Part shown: in pieces, positions 7,024 through 13,668 of the stretch
How positions within the stretch are numbered: the first letter of the stretch is position 1
How the letters are laid out: each line of letters starts with the position of its first letter
DNA from: Desulfurivibrio sp044068515
GTDB taxonomy: Bacteria > Desulfobacterota > Desulfobulbia > Desulfobulbales > Desulfurivibrionaceae
Assembly: GCF_044068515.1 (NCBI RefSeq)
Contig: NZ_JBIPKI010000038.1
Coordinates: forward strand, 1-24,846
Direction: 5' to 3'
DNA length: 24,846 nt
Translations under genes and position numbers: made by a program
The notes under the pieces: generated by a model
Seen by the model: only the letters and a program-made list of their open reading frames with translations
Told to the model about the DNA's origin: nothing
The model's database searches: none

Positions 7024-7040
7024 CATTGAATATTTCAATG
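7024..7040. repeat. 17-bp palindrome upstream of sbtA promoter
   Basis: The sequence cattgaa-tat-ttcaatg is a perfect inverted repeat with 7-bp arms and a 3-bp centre. It sits 11 bp upstream of the -35 hexamer of the sbtA promoter, a typical position for an activator or repressor operator. The binding factor is unknown. Confidence 0.5.
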
Positions 7041-7051
7041 GCGGCAAGCGT

Positions 7052-7076
7052 AAAAAAAAGCCGGCTGGCGCCGGCT
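7052..7076 (-). terminator. intrinsic terminator between sbtM and sbtA
   Basis: On the minus strand a 7-bp perfect stem (agccggc / gccggct) with loop gcca is followed by a run of seven or more T, 10 nt after the sbtM stop codon. It should end most sbtM transcripts before sbtA. Confidence 0.85.
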
Positions 7077-7085
7077 GCCGACGAC

Positions 7086-8660
7086 TTAAAGCACTTCCGG
7101 GCAATAGGGGTCGCGGTCGCGGAAGATATCCCGGCCGAAACCGTGCCCCACCGCCAGGCAGCCCCCGCAGACCGGGCGAATCCGGCAGGAGCGGCAGGCG
7201 GCGCTGCCGGTCCGGTAGCGCCGGGCCGGTTCCCCCTGGTAGATATCGGCCAGGCTCTGGCGGTCGAGATGACCGATGGGCGAGGGAAACTTGCGGCAGG
7301 CATGGATGCTGCCATCGGGCAGGGCGCAGACAAAATTGAAAGCGGCCCCGCAGCCGAAACCGGCGCAGCCGCCGAAGAGCGGCTGGCCCTGCTGGAAGCG
7401 GGTAACGTTGAGCAGGTTGTCCTTGAGGCTGATGATGGGATTTTGCTCCGCCGCCGCCAGGTAGGCGGTCCGGAAAGCGGCATAGTCTTCGGGCCGGACC
7501 GAGGCCAGGGCCGCGCCTTCCCCCACCATGGCCAGGCGGTTGAAGGTGAAGAGATCGGTTTTGTCCCGCAGCAGCTCGGCCAGGGGCAGGACCTGGTCCA
7601 GGTTGTCCCGGGTCAGGGTCAGCATCACCATGCTGAAGACCCCGGCTTCCCGCAGCAGTTCGAGAAAGGCCATGATCCGGGCAAAATGACCGGGGCCGCG
7701 GATATAGTCGTTGTGGGCCTCCAGGCCCTCCAGGCTGACCTGGAAAAAGACCGGCTTGCGGATGGCGCAGATCTCGGCCAGCCGGTCGGCATCGGTGGGG
7801 TTGCCGAGAATGGCCGGGGTCAGGCCCCGCTCCACCGCGGCTTGGTAAAGTTCGAAAAAATGGGGGTGGAGCAGGGGGTTGCCGCCGGAAAAGGAGACCT
7901 GGCCCCGCACCCCCTGGTGGCGGCAGAAGCGGCGCAACTGGTCCAGCAGATCGAGGCCCCGGGCTAAAGAGACGTCCCGGCCGGCGCTGCGGTCATAGCA
8001 ATGGCGGCAATGGAGATCGCAATTCTGGGTCAGGTGCCACTGCAGGGTGAAAACCTCGGCCGAGTAGAATTGGGCGGGAATGCCGGCGGGGTGGGGAAAG
8101 GTTTCAGGATCCCGGACCAGGCGCGAGGCGGGCGCCAGCAGGAGGCCCCGGGCCGCCGCCCGCTTGAGCACCGCGTCGATCTCCCCCACCGTCAAGGGCC
8201 CCTGGGCCGCCGCTTGCTCGGGGTCGATCTCCTCCAGGACCAGCTTGAGGGCCAGCAGGTCGGTATCCTCGGCCCGCCGGCAATGGACCTGGCCGTCATG
8301 GGGGGAGAGCCAGGCCAGCATGGTTTCCGGTTGGGGCCGGGGCTCGGCCGGGACTTCTCCCTCCAGCAGTTCGCCCAGGCCCTGCCAGGAGAGCTCCAGC
8401 AGTTCCAGGGCGGGATTGACCTGCCAGGCGCTGCCCGGGGCCGGGATCTGATCGTCTTTTTGGGCCAGCCGGGCCAGGGCGATTTCCAGGCGGGCCAATT
8501 CGGGCAACCAGGGCAGCCGGCGGGCGCTGGCGGTGGATGACAGCCAGGCCAGCAGCTGCTCGGGGTCGGTTAACTCCCGGGCGGCTGCCTCCGCCTGCTC
8601 GGCGGGGCTGAGCCGGACGAAAACCCGGGGGCAGCACTTGGGGGAGGTGTCAGCGGGCAT
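7086..8660 (-). CDS. sbtM: SbtM-like radical SAM maturase of the selenobiotic peptide
   Basis: From the ATG at 8660, preceded by ATAAGGAAAACC, the product has 524 residues. A TTG 27 nt further upstream is a poorer start. Residues about 1-205 are a helical, acidic N-terminal region. The radical SAM core then begins with QNCDLHCRHC, whose C214, C218 and C221 bind the [4Fe-4S] cluster that cleaves S-adenosylmethionine, followed by the SAM-contacting FSGGNPLL (about 257-264). The C-terminus has nine cysteines (432, 437, 445, 455, 489, 492, 498, 501, 520) in a SPASM-like arrangement, indicating auxiliary clusters as in peptide-modifying maturases. With the sbtA precursor next door, the inferred job is modification of its S-G-U repeats, which I recall as annotated thio(seleno)oxazole formation. 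The chemistry itself cannot be read from sequence. Confidence 0.85.
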   Translation of the reverse strand: MPADTSPKCCPRVFVRLSPAEQAEAAARELTDPEQLLAWLSSTASARRLPWLPELARLEIALARLAQKDDQIPAPGSAWQVNPALELLELSWQGLGELLEGEVPAEPRPQPETMLAWLSPHDGQVHCRRAEDTDLLALKLVLEEIDPEQAAAQGPLTVGEIDAVLKRAAARGLLLAPASRLVRDPETFPHPAGIPAQFYSAEVFTLQWHLTQNCDLHCRHCYDRSAGRDVSLARGLDLLDQLRRFCRHQGVRGQVSFSGGNPLLHPHFFELYQAAVERGLTPAILGNPTDADRLAEICAIRKPVFFQVSLEGLEAHNDYIRGPGHFARIMAFLELLREAGVFSMVMLTLTRDNLDQVLPLAELLRDKTDLFTFNRLAMVGEGAALASVRPEDYAAFRTAYLAAAEQNPIISLKDNLLNVTRFQQGQPLFGGCAGFGCGAAFNFVCALPDGSIHACRKFPSPIGHLDRQSLADIYQGEPARRYRTGSAACRSCRIRPVCGGCLAVGHGFGRDIFRDRDPYCPEVL

Positions 8661-8858
8661 GGTTTTCCTTATAATGTTTTTAAGCAACCGAGAATCCGAT
8701 CACGCCAGAGCTGATTTGGGGGCAAAGCAGCCGCTGGGTTTCGGAGCTTCTTCGCTCTGCGGGTTCTCCCGGGCAACCCCGGCTTCCGGCATCGGTTGGC
8801 CCGACTTTGCGCGAACCGTATTTGACAAGTTTTGCTCGCGCCGCTATCGTCAAATATT
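8661..8858. other. structured divergent intergenic region (sbtM leader / cytochrome promoter)
   Basis: About 200 bp between two divergent genes. Read toward sbtM it holds several hairpins: gcgcga/tcgcgc (outer arms about 8808-8840), a bulged long stem cgggcaacc/ggttggcccg near 8770-8803 with an inner ccgg/ccgg pair, and gagc/gctc around 8743-8756. A perfect 7-bp inverted repeat, atttgac/gtcaaat, flanks 8820-8855 across the opposing promoter. No coding frame is supported. A regulatory leader is possible, but I could not match it to a known riboswitch class. Confidence 0.4.
8822..8850 (+). promoter_or_regulatory. candidate promoter of the cytochrome c gene
   Basis: TTGACA (8822-8827), a 17-nt spacer and TATCGT (8845-8850) lie directly before the ATG at 8859. 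The predicted transcript would therefore begin at or within a base or two of the start codon, implying a leaderless mRNA. If instead the TTG at 8832 were the start, this promoter could not be real. Confidence 0.5.
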
Positions 8859-9266
8859 ATGACCGACTTTACCAGGATAACCGGCAGCTTGCTGCTGGGG
8901 GCGATGATGGTCGCGGCGCTGCTTTTGCTGCCGTTGCCCGGGCCGGCAATGGGCGCGGCGGCGGCCGAGCCAGGATCCGCCGCCCGGCTCACCGAGCAGC
9001 GCTGTACTTTATGCCATGGTGACTATTTTTATAACGGACTGCGCAAGACCAGGCTGGGCTGGGAGATCACCGTCTGGCGGATGCGGATCAGCTATGATAC
9101 CCAAATCCAGCCGGGAGAACACCGGAAAATCACCGCTTATCTCAGCCGGACCTACCCCGCCTCCCTGGGGTGGCGCCTTTTGCTCTGGCTGCCGGTCCTG
9201 GCCTTGGCGGCGGGTATTTTAATGCGTTGGCGGTTCCGGCGCCGGCGTTCCGCCGCCAATGACTGA
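8859..9266 (+). CDS. membrane-anchored monoheme cytochrome c
   Basis: A 135-residue protein beginning with an N-terminal signal sequence (hydrophobic about 10-30, AMGAAAAEPG). Its single heme c attachment site is CTLCH, followed by a short cytochrome-like segment with a candidate axial methionine in VWRMR and the pattern ITAYLSRTYP. A C-terminal transmembrane helix (about 104-122) ends in an Arg-rich tail, which anchors the heme domain on the periplasmic side. It most resembles small class I cytochromes that shuttle electrons at the membrane; the partner is unknown. The ATG has no Shine-Dalgarno sequence, in keeping with the adjacent promoter. The CcsA-type protein at 22172 could be part of its maturation system. 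No operon link to the ferredoxin 69 bp downstream is certain. Confidence 0.8.
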   Translation: MTDFTRITGSLLLGAMMVAALLLLPLPGPAMGAAAAEPGSAARLTEQRCTLCHGDYFYNGLRKTRLGWEITVWRMRISYDTQIQPGEHRKITAYLSRTYPASLGWRLLLWLPVLALAAGILMRWRFRRRRSAAND

Positions 9267-9335
9267 ACGACTTGCCCGGGGGTTGCCGCCAAGCGCCCCC
9301 GGAGCTGGTTTTGCCCCCCAGGAGGAATCGGAAGC

Positions 9336-9527
9336 ATGGCCAAAAAAGTGACCCTCGACCAGGAAGAATGCATCGGCTGCCAGAGTTGCGTCGAAATCTG
9401 TCCCGAGGTTTTCGGTTTTGCTGACGAGGCCGAGAAGGCCTTCGTTATCGAGGGCAGCGACGGGGACAACCCCTGTGCCGAAGAGGCGGCCGCCGCCTGC
9501 CCGGTCGCCTGCATCGAGGTGGAATAA
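9336..9527 (+). CDS. single-cluster ferredoxin (Desulfovibrio FdI/FdII type)
   Basis: A 63-residue cytoplasmic electron carrier with a strong ribosome binding site (AGGAGG). The cluster-binding pattern is C12-x2-C15-x2-C18 plus C55 (ACP). C22 and C47 lie where Desulfovibrio gigas ferredoxin has its structural disulfide (C18-C42 there), so they probably form a disulfide rather than bind a second cluster. C59 near the C-terminus is an extra cysteine. The text CIGCQSCVEICPEVF followed by an acidic body is characteristic of sulfate-reducer ferredoxins. Such proteins carry low-potential electrons for enzymes such as pyruvate:ferredoxin oxidoreductase and hydrogenases. A specific partner cannot be assigned from context. 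Confidence 0.92.
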   Translation: MAKKVTLDQEECIGCQSCVEICPEVFGFADEAEKAFVIEGSDGDNPCAEEAAAACPVACIEVE

Positions 9528-9540
9528 GGCCGCCGGGAGC

Positions 9541-10203
9541 TCATGCCGGCCCGCCGGCGGCCGGGCCGGCAAAGGAACCGGTGCGGAGATAGCGGCAGGC
9601 CAGCTCCGCCACGGCCCGGTTGAAGAGCATCGACATGTGGGTGGCCGGGACCGTGATCCGGGCGCTGCTGCCGCCGATTTCGGTTTCCGCCAGGGCCACG
9701 GTGCCGTCGTGGGGCCGGGGCAGGGCGGGAAAGCAAAGCCCGATGCCCAGGCCGCGATCCCCGGCGATGATCCCCAAAGGACATTGATGGCGCCAGTGGG
9801 GCACGGCGTTCACCAGGGCCGGGGCCGCCGACCCCAGAATCGGCCGGCTCCAACTCCGGCGGGCCAGGGTACGGGCGATATGGCTGCCGGCGAAAGGGGT
9901 ACCCAGGGTCAGCACCCGTTTCACCTTGCCGGCGCCATGGTTGGCCAGCAGCAGGTCGATGACCCGGCCGCCGAAGCTGTGGCCGACCAGGTGCACCCGC
10001 GGCTGGGGCAGGGCCGCGATATAACCGGCCAGGGCGGCGGCATTGGCTTCGGGGCCGCGGAGCAGGGAAGAGTAGGGGAAGCGGTGGCAGGCAAAGCCGC
10101 AGTACCGCAACCGGCGGGCCAGCAACCCCATTTCCAGCCCGGTCATCCAGAGCCCGTGGACCATGACCACCGCGACCCGGTCATTTGTCTGGCCAGCTTG
10201 CAT
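9541..10203 (-). CDS. alpha/beta hydrolase (lipase/esterase-like)
   Basis: A 220-residue protein whose ATG follows GGGGGGAAAATA. The fold is shown by the oxyanion-hole motif MVHGLW (about 14-19), the nucleophile elbow GHSFGG with S76, then TLGTPFAGS (about 99-107), a likely acid D166 (HDGTV) and the catalytic H189 (ATHMSM). The motif style resembles PGAP1/lecithin-acyltransferase-like lipases. A signal peptide is not evident, so it may be cytoplasmic. The open frame continues upstream of the ATG to 11268 on this strand, but that is antisense to the lpxR-like gene and not coding. It faces the ferredoxin gene tail-to-tail and diverges from the lpxR-like gene. The substrate is unknown. Confidence 0.82.
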   Translation of the reverse strand: MQAGQTNDRVAVVMVHGLWMTGLEMGLLARRLRYCGFACHRFPYSSLLRGPEANAAALAGYIAALPQPRVHLVGHSFGGRVIDLLLANHGAGKVKRVLTLGTPFAGSHIARTLARRSWSRPILGSAAPALVNAVPHWRHQCPLGIIAGDRGLGIGLCFPALPRPHDGTVALAETEIGGSSARITVPATHMSMLFNRAVAELACRYLRTGSFAGPAAGGPA

Positions 10204-10228
10204 TATTTTCCCCCCTGCAGAATTATCA

Positions 10229-10244
10229 GCCGCGCTTCCGCGGC
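10229..10244. repeat. perfect hairpin between the hydrolase and lpxR-like genes
   Basis: The 6-bp arms gccgcg/cgcggc with a cttc loop lie in the 60-bp gap between two divergent starts, just before the lpxR-like ribosome binding region. It could be an operator or affect translation initiation. The function is unknown. Confidence 0.35.
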
Positions 10245-10263
10245 GGAGACCCCGGACCGGTTT

Positions 10264-11301
10264 ATGAAGAAATTCGGATTCATCATAGGGCTGATTCTGG
10301 CGGCCTTGCCGCTTCCCGGCCTGGCCGGCCAGGAAGCCCCGGACGGCGCGATCATCGTGAAGGACAGCCCCGGTATTTTCACCGTGGTGGTGGAAAACGA
10401 TACCCTGCTGGGCACCGATCGCCATTTCACCCATGGCAGCCGTTTTTCTTATTATTCCGGTAAAATACGCAATGACTGGCTCAACCGGCTCGCCGAACTG
10501 GCCCCCTTCGTGCCCCGGTCCGGGCCGGACCAACTGTGGCGGGCCAGTACCGCCCTGGGCCACAACATCTACACCCCCGCCGATATCACCGTAAGCGAGC
10601 TGCAAACGGAGGAAAGACCCTATGCCGGCTATCTTTACCTCGGTTTCGGCCTGGTGCGGGTCACAGAAACTCCGGCGACCGGCCGGGGAATCGTCGATTC
10701 CTTCGAACTCCAGACGGGCGTGGTGGGGCCCGCCGCCCTGGCCCGCCCAATCCAGACCTGGTGGCATGCCAATGTCAGCTCCTCCCCCGAACCCATGGGC
10801 TGGGAGCATCAGTTGCGAAATGAACCGATCCTCAATCTTTACTGGGATCGGCAATGGCGCTACCCCCTGATAGCCGGCCAGTGGGTGGACACCGACCTGA
10901 TTCCCCATACCGGCCTGGCTTTGGGCAACGCCGACATTCACCTGGGCAGCGGCTTTACCGTGCGGCTGGGAAAAAGGCTGGCCGATGACAATGGGCCGCC
11001 CCGGATTCGGCCCAGCCTGCCGGGGGCCGGTTATTTCCGCAAAAATCCGACCCTGGGAGGCTACCTTTTTGTCGGCGGCGAGGCGCGCCTGGTCGGGCGC
11101 AACATCTTCCTGGACGGCAACACTTTCCGGGACAGCCACAGTGTTTCCCGCCGGGTGGTGGCCTTTGACGTCCAATATGGTTTTGTGGTCTCCTACCGCA
11201 GCTTCAAGCTGGCGCTGACCAATATAATCCGCGGCCGGGAATTCAGCGGCCAGAGCTCCCCCGACCACTTCAGCGCCCTGGGTATTTCCTGGCAGAGATA
11301 A
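10264..11301 (+). CDS. LpxR-family outer-membrane lipid A 3'-O-deacylase
   Basis: The 345-residue protein has an N-terminal signal peptide (MKKFGFIIGLILAALPLPGLAG) and alternating beta-strand patterns of an outer-membrane barrel. Diagnostic family motifs are ENDTLLGTDRHFTHGSR (N45, D46) and ERPYAGYLYLG (117-127), both characteristic of LpxR (DUF2219). A WDRQWRY segment, a long DNGPPRIRP loop and a C-terminal segment compatible with a final strand follow. In characterised members the enzyme removes the 3'-acyloxyacyl chain of lipid A at the outer leaflet, altering surface charge and immune recognition. Here it would remodel the cell's own LPS or, less likely, act on other lipids. The neighbouring hydrolase could also work on lipids, but no shared transcript exists because the two genes diverge. 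Confidence 0.87.
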   Translation: MKKFGFIIGLILAALPLPGLAGQEAPDGAIIVKDSPGIFTVVVENDTLLGTDRHFTHGSRFSYYSGKIRNDWLNRLAELAPFVPRSGPDQLWRASTALGHNIYTPADITVSELQTEERPYAGYLYLGFGLVRVTETPATGRGIVDSFELQTGVVGPAALARPIQTWWHANVSSSPEPMGWEHQLRNEPILNLYWDRQWRYPLIAGQWVDTDLIPHTGLALGNADIHLGSGFTVRLGKRLADDNGPPRIRPSLPGAGYFRKNPTLGGYLFVGGEARLVGRNIFLDGNTFRDSHSVSRRVVAFDVQYGFVVSYRSFKLALTNIIRGREFSGQSSPDHFSALGISWQR

Positions 11302-11617
11302 GCCCGATCCGGAGCGAAAGCCCCTTGATTAAAGCCCTGATCCCTTAAGCAAAGGGCGGGGGGCGCGCGGAGGCAGGCCGGGCCGAAGTTCTGATTTTCC
11401 GGGTGCATCAGGGCCTCCAATCAGGTTATAGTAACGCCGTTTTGCTCAGCCTAGCGTTTTTTGACCGGGCTGACAATCGCCAGGGGCAAATCGGACCCGC
11501 GTCGGCCGGCCAAACCCGGCGCCGTGGCGGCGGGTTTGGCCGGGGGCGGGTTCCGGCGCGCTACCGCCGAGGATTGCCTGCCGTATCAGATAAAGCACCA
11601 AGCTAATGGGAGAACAA
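11302..11617 (+). other. hemL upstream region; no gene seen
   Basis: This 316-bp gap has no supported coding frame. It contains a TATAGT-like -10 near 11426, a T-rich patch (11456-11462) and a long perfect inverted repeat (11506-11543) annotated separately. An ATG at 11606, in frame with hemL, lacks a ribosome binding site, and its own bases form the GGGAG that serves the ATG at 11618. Confidence 0.45.
11506..11543 (+). repeat. 13-bp perfect inverted repeat in hemL leader
   Basis: The arms ccggccaaacccg and cgggtttggccgg pair perfectly over 13 bp around a 12-nt loop, about 75 nt before the hemL start. No T-run follows on either strand, so it is not an intrinsic terminator. It may be a structured mRNA leader or a protein binding site. 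Confidence 0.6.
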
Positions 11618-12925
11618 ATGGGTATTGAACGTTCCAAAGAACTTTTCGCCAAGGCCTGCCAACATATCCCCGGTGGGGTCAACAGCCCGGTCCGGGCCTG
11701 CAAATCGGTGGGCTGCGAACCGATCTTCATCGAACGGGCGGCCGGAGCCCGGGTCTACGACGCCGACGGCAACGAATATCTCGATTTCGTCTGTTCCTGG
11801 GGGCCGATGATCCTGGGCCACAACCATCCGGCGGTGGTGGCGGCCATCCGGGAAACCCTGGAGGCCGGGACCAGCTTCGGCGCCCCCACCTCCAAGGAGA
11901 TCGAACTGGCCGAACTGGTCACCGGGGCCCTGCCCTCGGTGGAAAAGGTCCGTTTCGTCAGTTCCGGCACCGAGGCCACCATGAGCGCCGTGCGCCTGGC
12001 CCGGGGCTTCACCGGCCGGAGCAAGGTGGTCAAGTTCGACGGCTGCTACCACGGCCATGCCGACAGCTTTCTGATCAAGGCCGGCAGCGGGGTGATCACC
12101 CTGGGGATTCCCGGCAGCCCCGGAGTGCCCGAGGACATCGTCCGGAACACCCTTTCCATTCCCTATAACGATGTCGACACCCTGGAGAAGACCCTGCGCG
12201 ACCCCAAGCTGGATATCGCCTGCGTCATCGTCGAGCCGGCCGCCGGCAACATGGGGGTGGTGCCTCCGGCCCCCGGTTTTCTCGAGGCTTTGCGCCAATT
12301 GACCAGCGAGCTGGGCATCGTGCTGATTTTCGACGAGGTTATCACCGGCTTCCGCCTGGCCCTGGGCGGGGCCCAGGAGTATTACGGGGTTCGGCCCGAT
12401 CTCACCTGCCTGGGCAAGATCATCGGCGGCGGCCTGCCGGTGGGGGCCTACGGCGGCAAAAAGGAGATCATGGACCACATCGCCCCGGACGGCCCGGTTT
12501 ACCAGGCCGGCACCCTGTCGGGCAATCCCCTGGCCATGGCCGCCGGGGCCGCGACCCTGCGGGAACTGAGCCGGCCCGGCTTCTACCAGGAACTGGAGAC
12601 CAAGGCGGCCGATTTTGCCGCCCAGTTGGCCCAGTTGGCCGAGCGTCACCTGCCGGGCCAGACCACCCTCAACCGGGTGGCCTCGATGATGACCACCTTC
12701 TTCACCCCGGGCCCGGTTACCGATTATGTTTCGGCGATGCGGGCCGATACCGATCGCTATGCCGCCCACTACCGCAACATGCGGAGCCAGGGGGTCTGGC
12801 TGGCCCCGGCCCAGTTCGAGGCGGCCTTCATCTCCGCCGCCCAGACCGAGGCCGATCTGGCTCTCGCTTTGGAAAAAACCGAATGGTCATTCAAAAACTT
12901 GGCCAACCCGGAAAAAAGCCGTTGA
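11618..12925 (+). CDS. hemL: glutamate-1-semialdehyde 2,1-aminomutase
   Basis: The 435-residue product is a class III PLP aminotransferase. It shows the family sequence HIPGGVNSPVRA at the N-terminus, SSGTEATMSAVRLAR (PLP phosphate region), EPAAGNMG, FDEVITGFR (PLP-binding Asp) and the Schiff-base lysine K267 in LGKIIGGGLPVGAYGG. It converts glutamate-1-semialdehyde to 5-aminolevulinate, the second dedicated step of the C5 tetrapyrrole pathway, in partnership with glutamyl-tRNA reductase, encoded at 22977-24272. I chose the ATG at 11618 over the in-frame ATG at 11606 because GGGAG sits at the right distance only for the former. It precedes the ATP synthase Fo genes, and a separate promoter seems to lie at its 3' end. 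Confidence 0.96.
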   Translation: MGIERSKELFAKACQHIPGGVNSPVRACKSVGCEPIFIERAAGARVYDADGNEYLDFVCSWGPMILGHNHPAVVAAIRETLEAGTSFGAPTSKEIELAELVTGALPSVEKVRFVSSGTEATMSAVRLARGFTGRSKVVKFDGCYHGHADSFLIKAGSGVITLGIPGSPGVPEDIVRNTLSIPYNDVDTLEKTLRDPKLDIACVIVEPAAGNMGVVPPAPGFLEALRQLTSELGIVLIFDEVITGFRLALGGAQEYYGVRPDLTCLGKIIGGGLPVGAYGGKKEIMDHIAPDGPVYQAGTLSGNPLAMAAGAATLRELSRPGFYQELETKAADFAAQLAQLAERHLPGQTTLNRVASMMTTFFTPGPVTDYVSAMRADTDRYAAHYRNMRSQGVWLAPAQFEAAFISAAQTEADLALALEKTEWSFKNLANPEKSR

Positions 12926-12970
12926 CTTTAAGGGCCTGCCTTGATAGATACGAAACACTTTGCGTATTTA
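12922..12970 (+). promoter_or_regulatory. candidate promoters of the ATP synthase Fo operon
   Basis: Two overlapping sigma-70-like pairs span the end of hemL: TTGACT (12922-12927) with TAGATA 17 nt on, and TTGATA (12941-12946) with TATTTA (12965-12970) 18 nt on. Each has a 5/6 -35 and a weak -10. Read-through from hemL is also possible. Confidence 0.4.
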
Positions 12971-13016
12971 TGAAGGGCGATTCATTATCGTCCGCGATGG
13001 GGGCGCAGCGAAGGTA

Positions 13017-13241
13017 ATGGCCGGCGAACGAAAGGAAGTCCTGAAGCTGCTGGCTATCTTCGGCACCATCGGCATGACCATGGTGTTTTCGATCTTCATC
13101 GGGCTGGGGATCGGTTATCTGCTCGACCATAAGCTGTTCGACGGCCGCACCGCCCCCTGGTTCACCCTGATCTTTCTCGCTTTCGGGGTGGCGGCGGCCT
13201 TCAAAAACCTTTACGTCCTGAGCCAAAGAAAGGATTTATGA
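13017..13241 (+). CDS. atpZ: AtpZ/AtpI-family small membrane protein
   Basis: A 74-residue protein with two transmembrane helices (about 11-34 and 43-62) and the signature IGLGIGYLLDHKLFDGRTAPWFTL. It matches the 'F0F1-ATPase gene 1' family that accompanies subunit I in bacterial atp operons and has been proposed to transport Mg/Ca or to assist c-ring assembly. The start is uncertain. The ATG at 13017 matches the usual family start, but its AAGG is only two bases upstream. A TTG at 12960 would add an unlikely extension. The stop overlaps the next start (ATGA), which implies translational coupling. Confidence 0.8.
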   Translation: MAGERKEVLKLLAIFGTIGMTMVFSIFIGLGIGYLLDHKLFDGRTAPWFTLIFLAFGVAAAFKNLYVLSQRKDL

Positions 13242-13648
13242 CCACGGCGACGCAGGCGGCATTGATGGCAGTGGAAGAGAAGGCCGATATCCCGCTGAAA
13301 AGGGTGGAGATGCTGAGCTATCTCGTCCTGCTCTCCTTCGGCCTGGCGGGCTGGTTCTTGTTTTCGCCCCTGGCCGGCATTTCCGTGCTGGTGGGGGGGT
13401 TCGTGGTGGTCCTGAGCTTTCAGTGGCTCAAGCGGGATGCCGTCCGGCTGGCCCGCAATCCCAGCAAGCGCGAGAAAATCAAGTTCATGTTCAAGTGCCT
13501 GGGCCGGTTGGTGGTCCTGGGCCTGCTCTTCTATTATCTGGTTCGCTATCAACAGCTTCATATTCCGGGCTTCCTGGTGGGCTTGGCCACGGTCCAGATC
13601 GGCATCGTCCTGGCCACCATCAGCAAGGTGAAAAAACTACTGTCGTGA
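13238..13648 (+). CDS. atpI: ATP synthase subunit I
   Basis: A 136-residue protein with four predicted membrane helices (about 25-42, 45-62, 87-104 and 111-128) separated by short basic loops, as in AtpI. AtpI assists assembly of the c-ring and is not part of the mature enzyme. It overlaps the preceding gene by 4 bp and precedes atpB by 20 bp. This is the standard position of atpI, and context supports the call more strongly than sequence, which is poorly conserved in this family. Confidence 0.8.
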   Translation: MTTATQAALMAVEEKADIPLKRVEMLSYLVLLSFGLAGWFLFSPLAGISVLVGGFVVVLSFQWLKRDAVRLARNPSKREKIKFMFKCLGRLVVLGLLFYYLVRYQQLHIPGFLVGLATVQIGIVLATISKVKKLLS

Positions 13649-13668
13649 GGGAGGCGAGGTAAGCAGCC

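Noticed and set aside
8770..8860. A GEMM-type (c-di-GMP or cGAMP) riboswitch before sbtM
   Set aside because: The minus strand has GCGCAAAG, GGGCC and AGCCGGGGTTGCC pieces resembling the consensus. However, the GNRA-capped helix is missing, spacing is short, and GCGCAAAG's bases pair in a different hairpin (gcgcga/tcgcgc).
10204..11268. N-terminal extension of the alpha/beta hydrolase on the minus strand
   Set aside because: The open frame is only the antisense shadow of the lpxR-like gene in GC-rich DNA. The hydrolase fold begins right after the ATG at 10203, which has its own ribosome binding site.
12960..13016. Extended N-terminus of AtpZ from a TTG
   Set aside because: The extra 19 residues are not part of the family pattern, and the region overlaps likely promoter elements.
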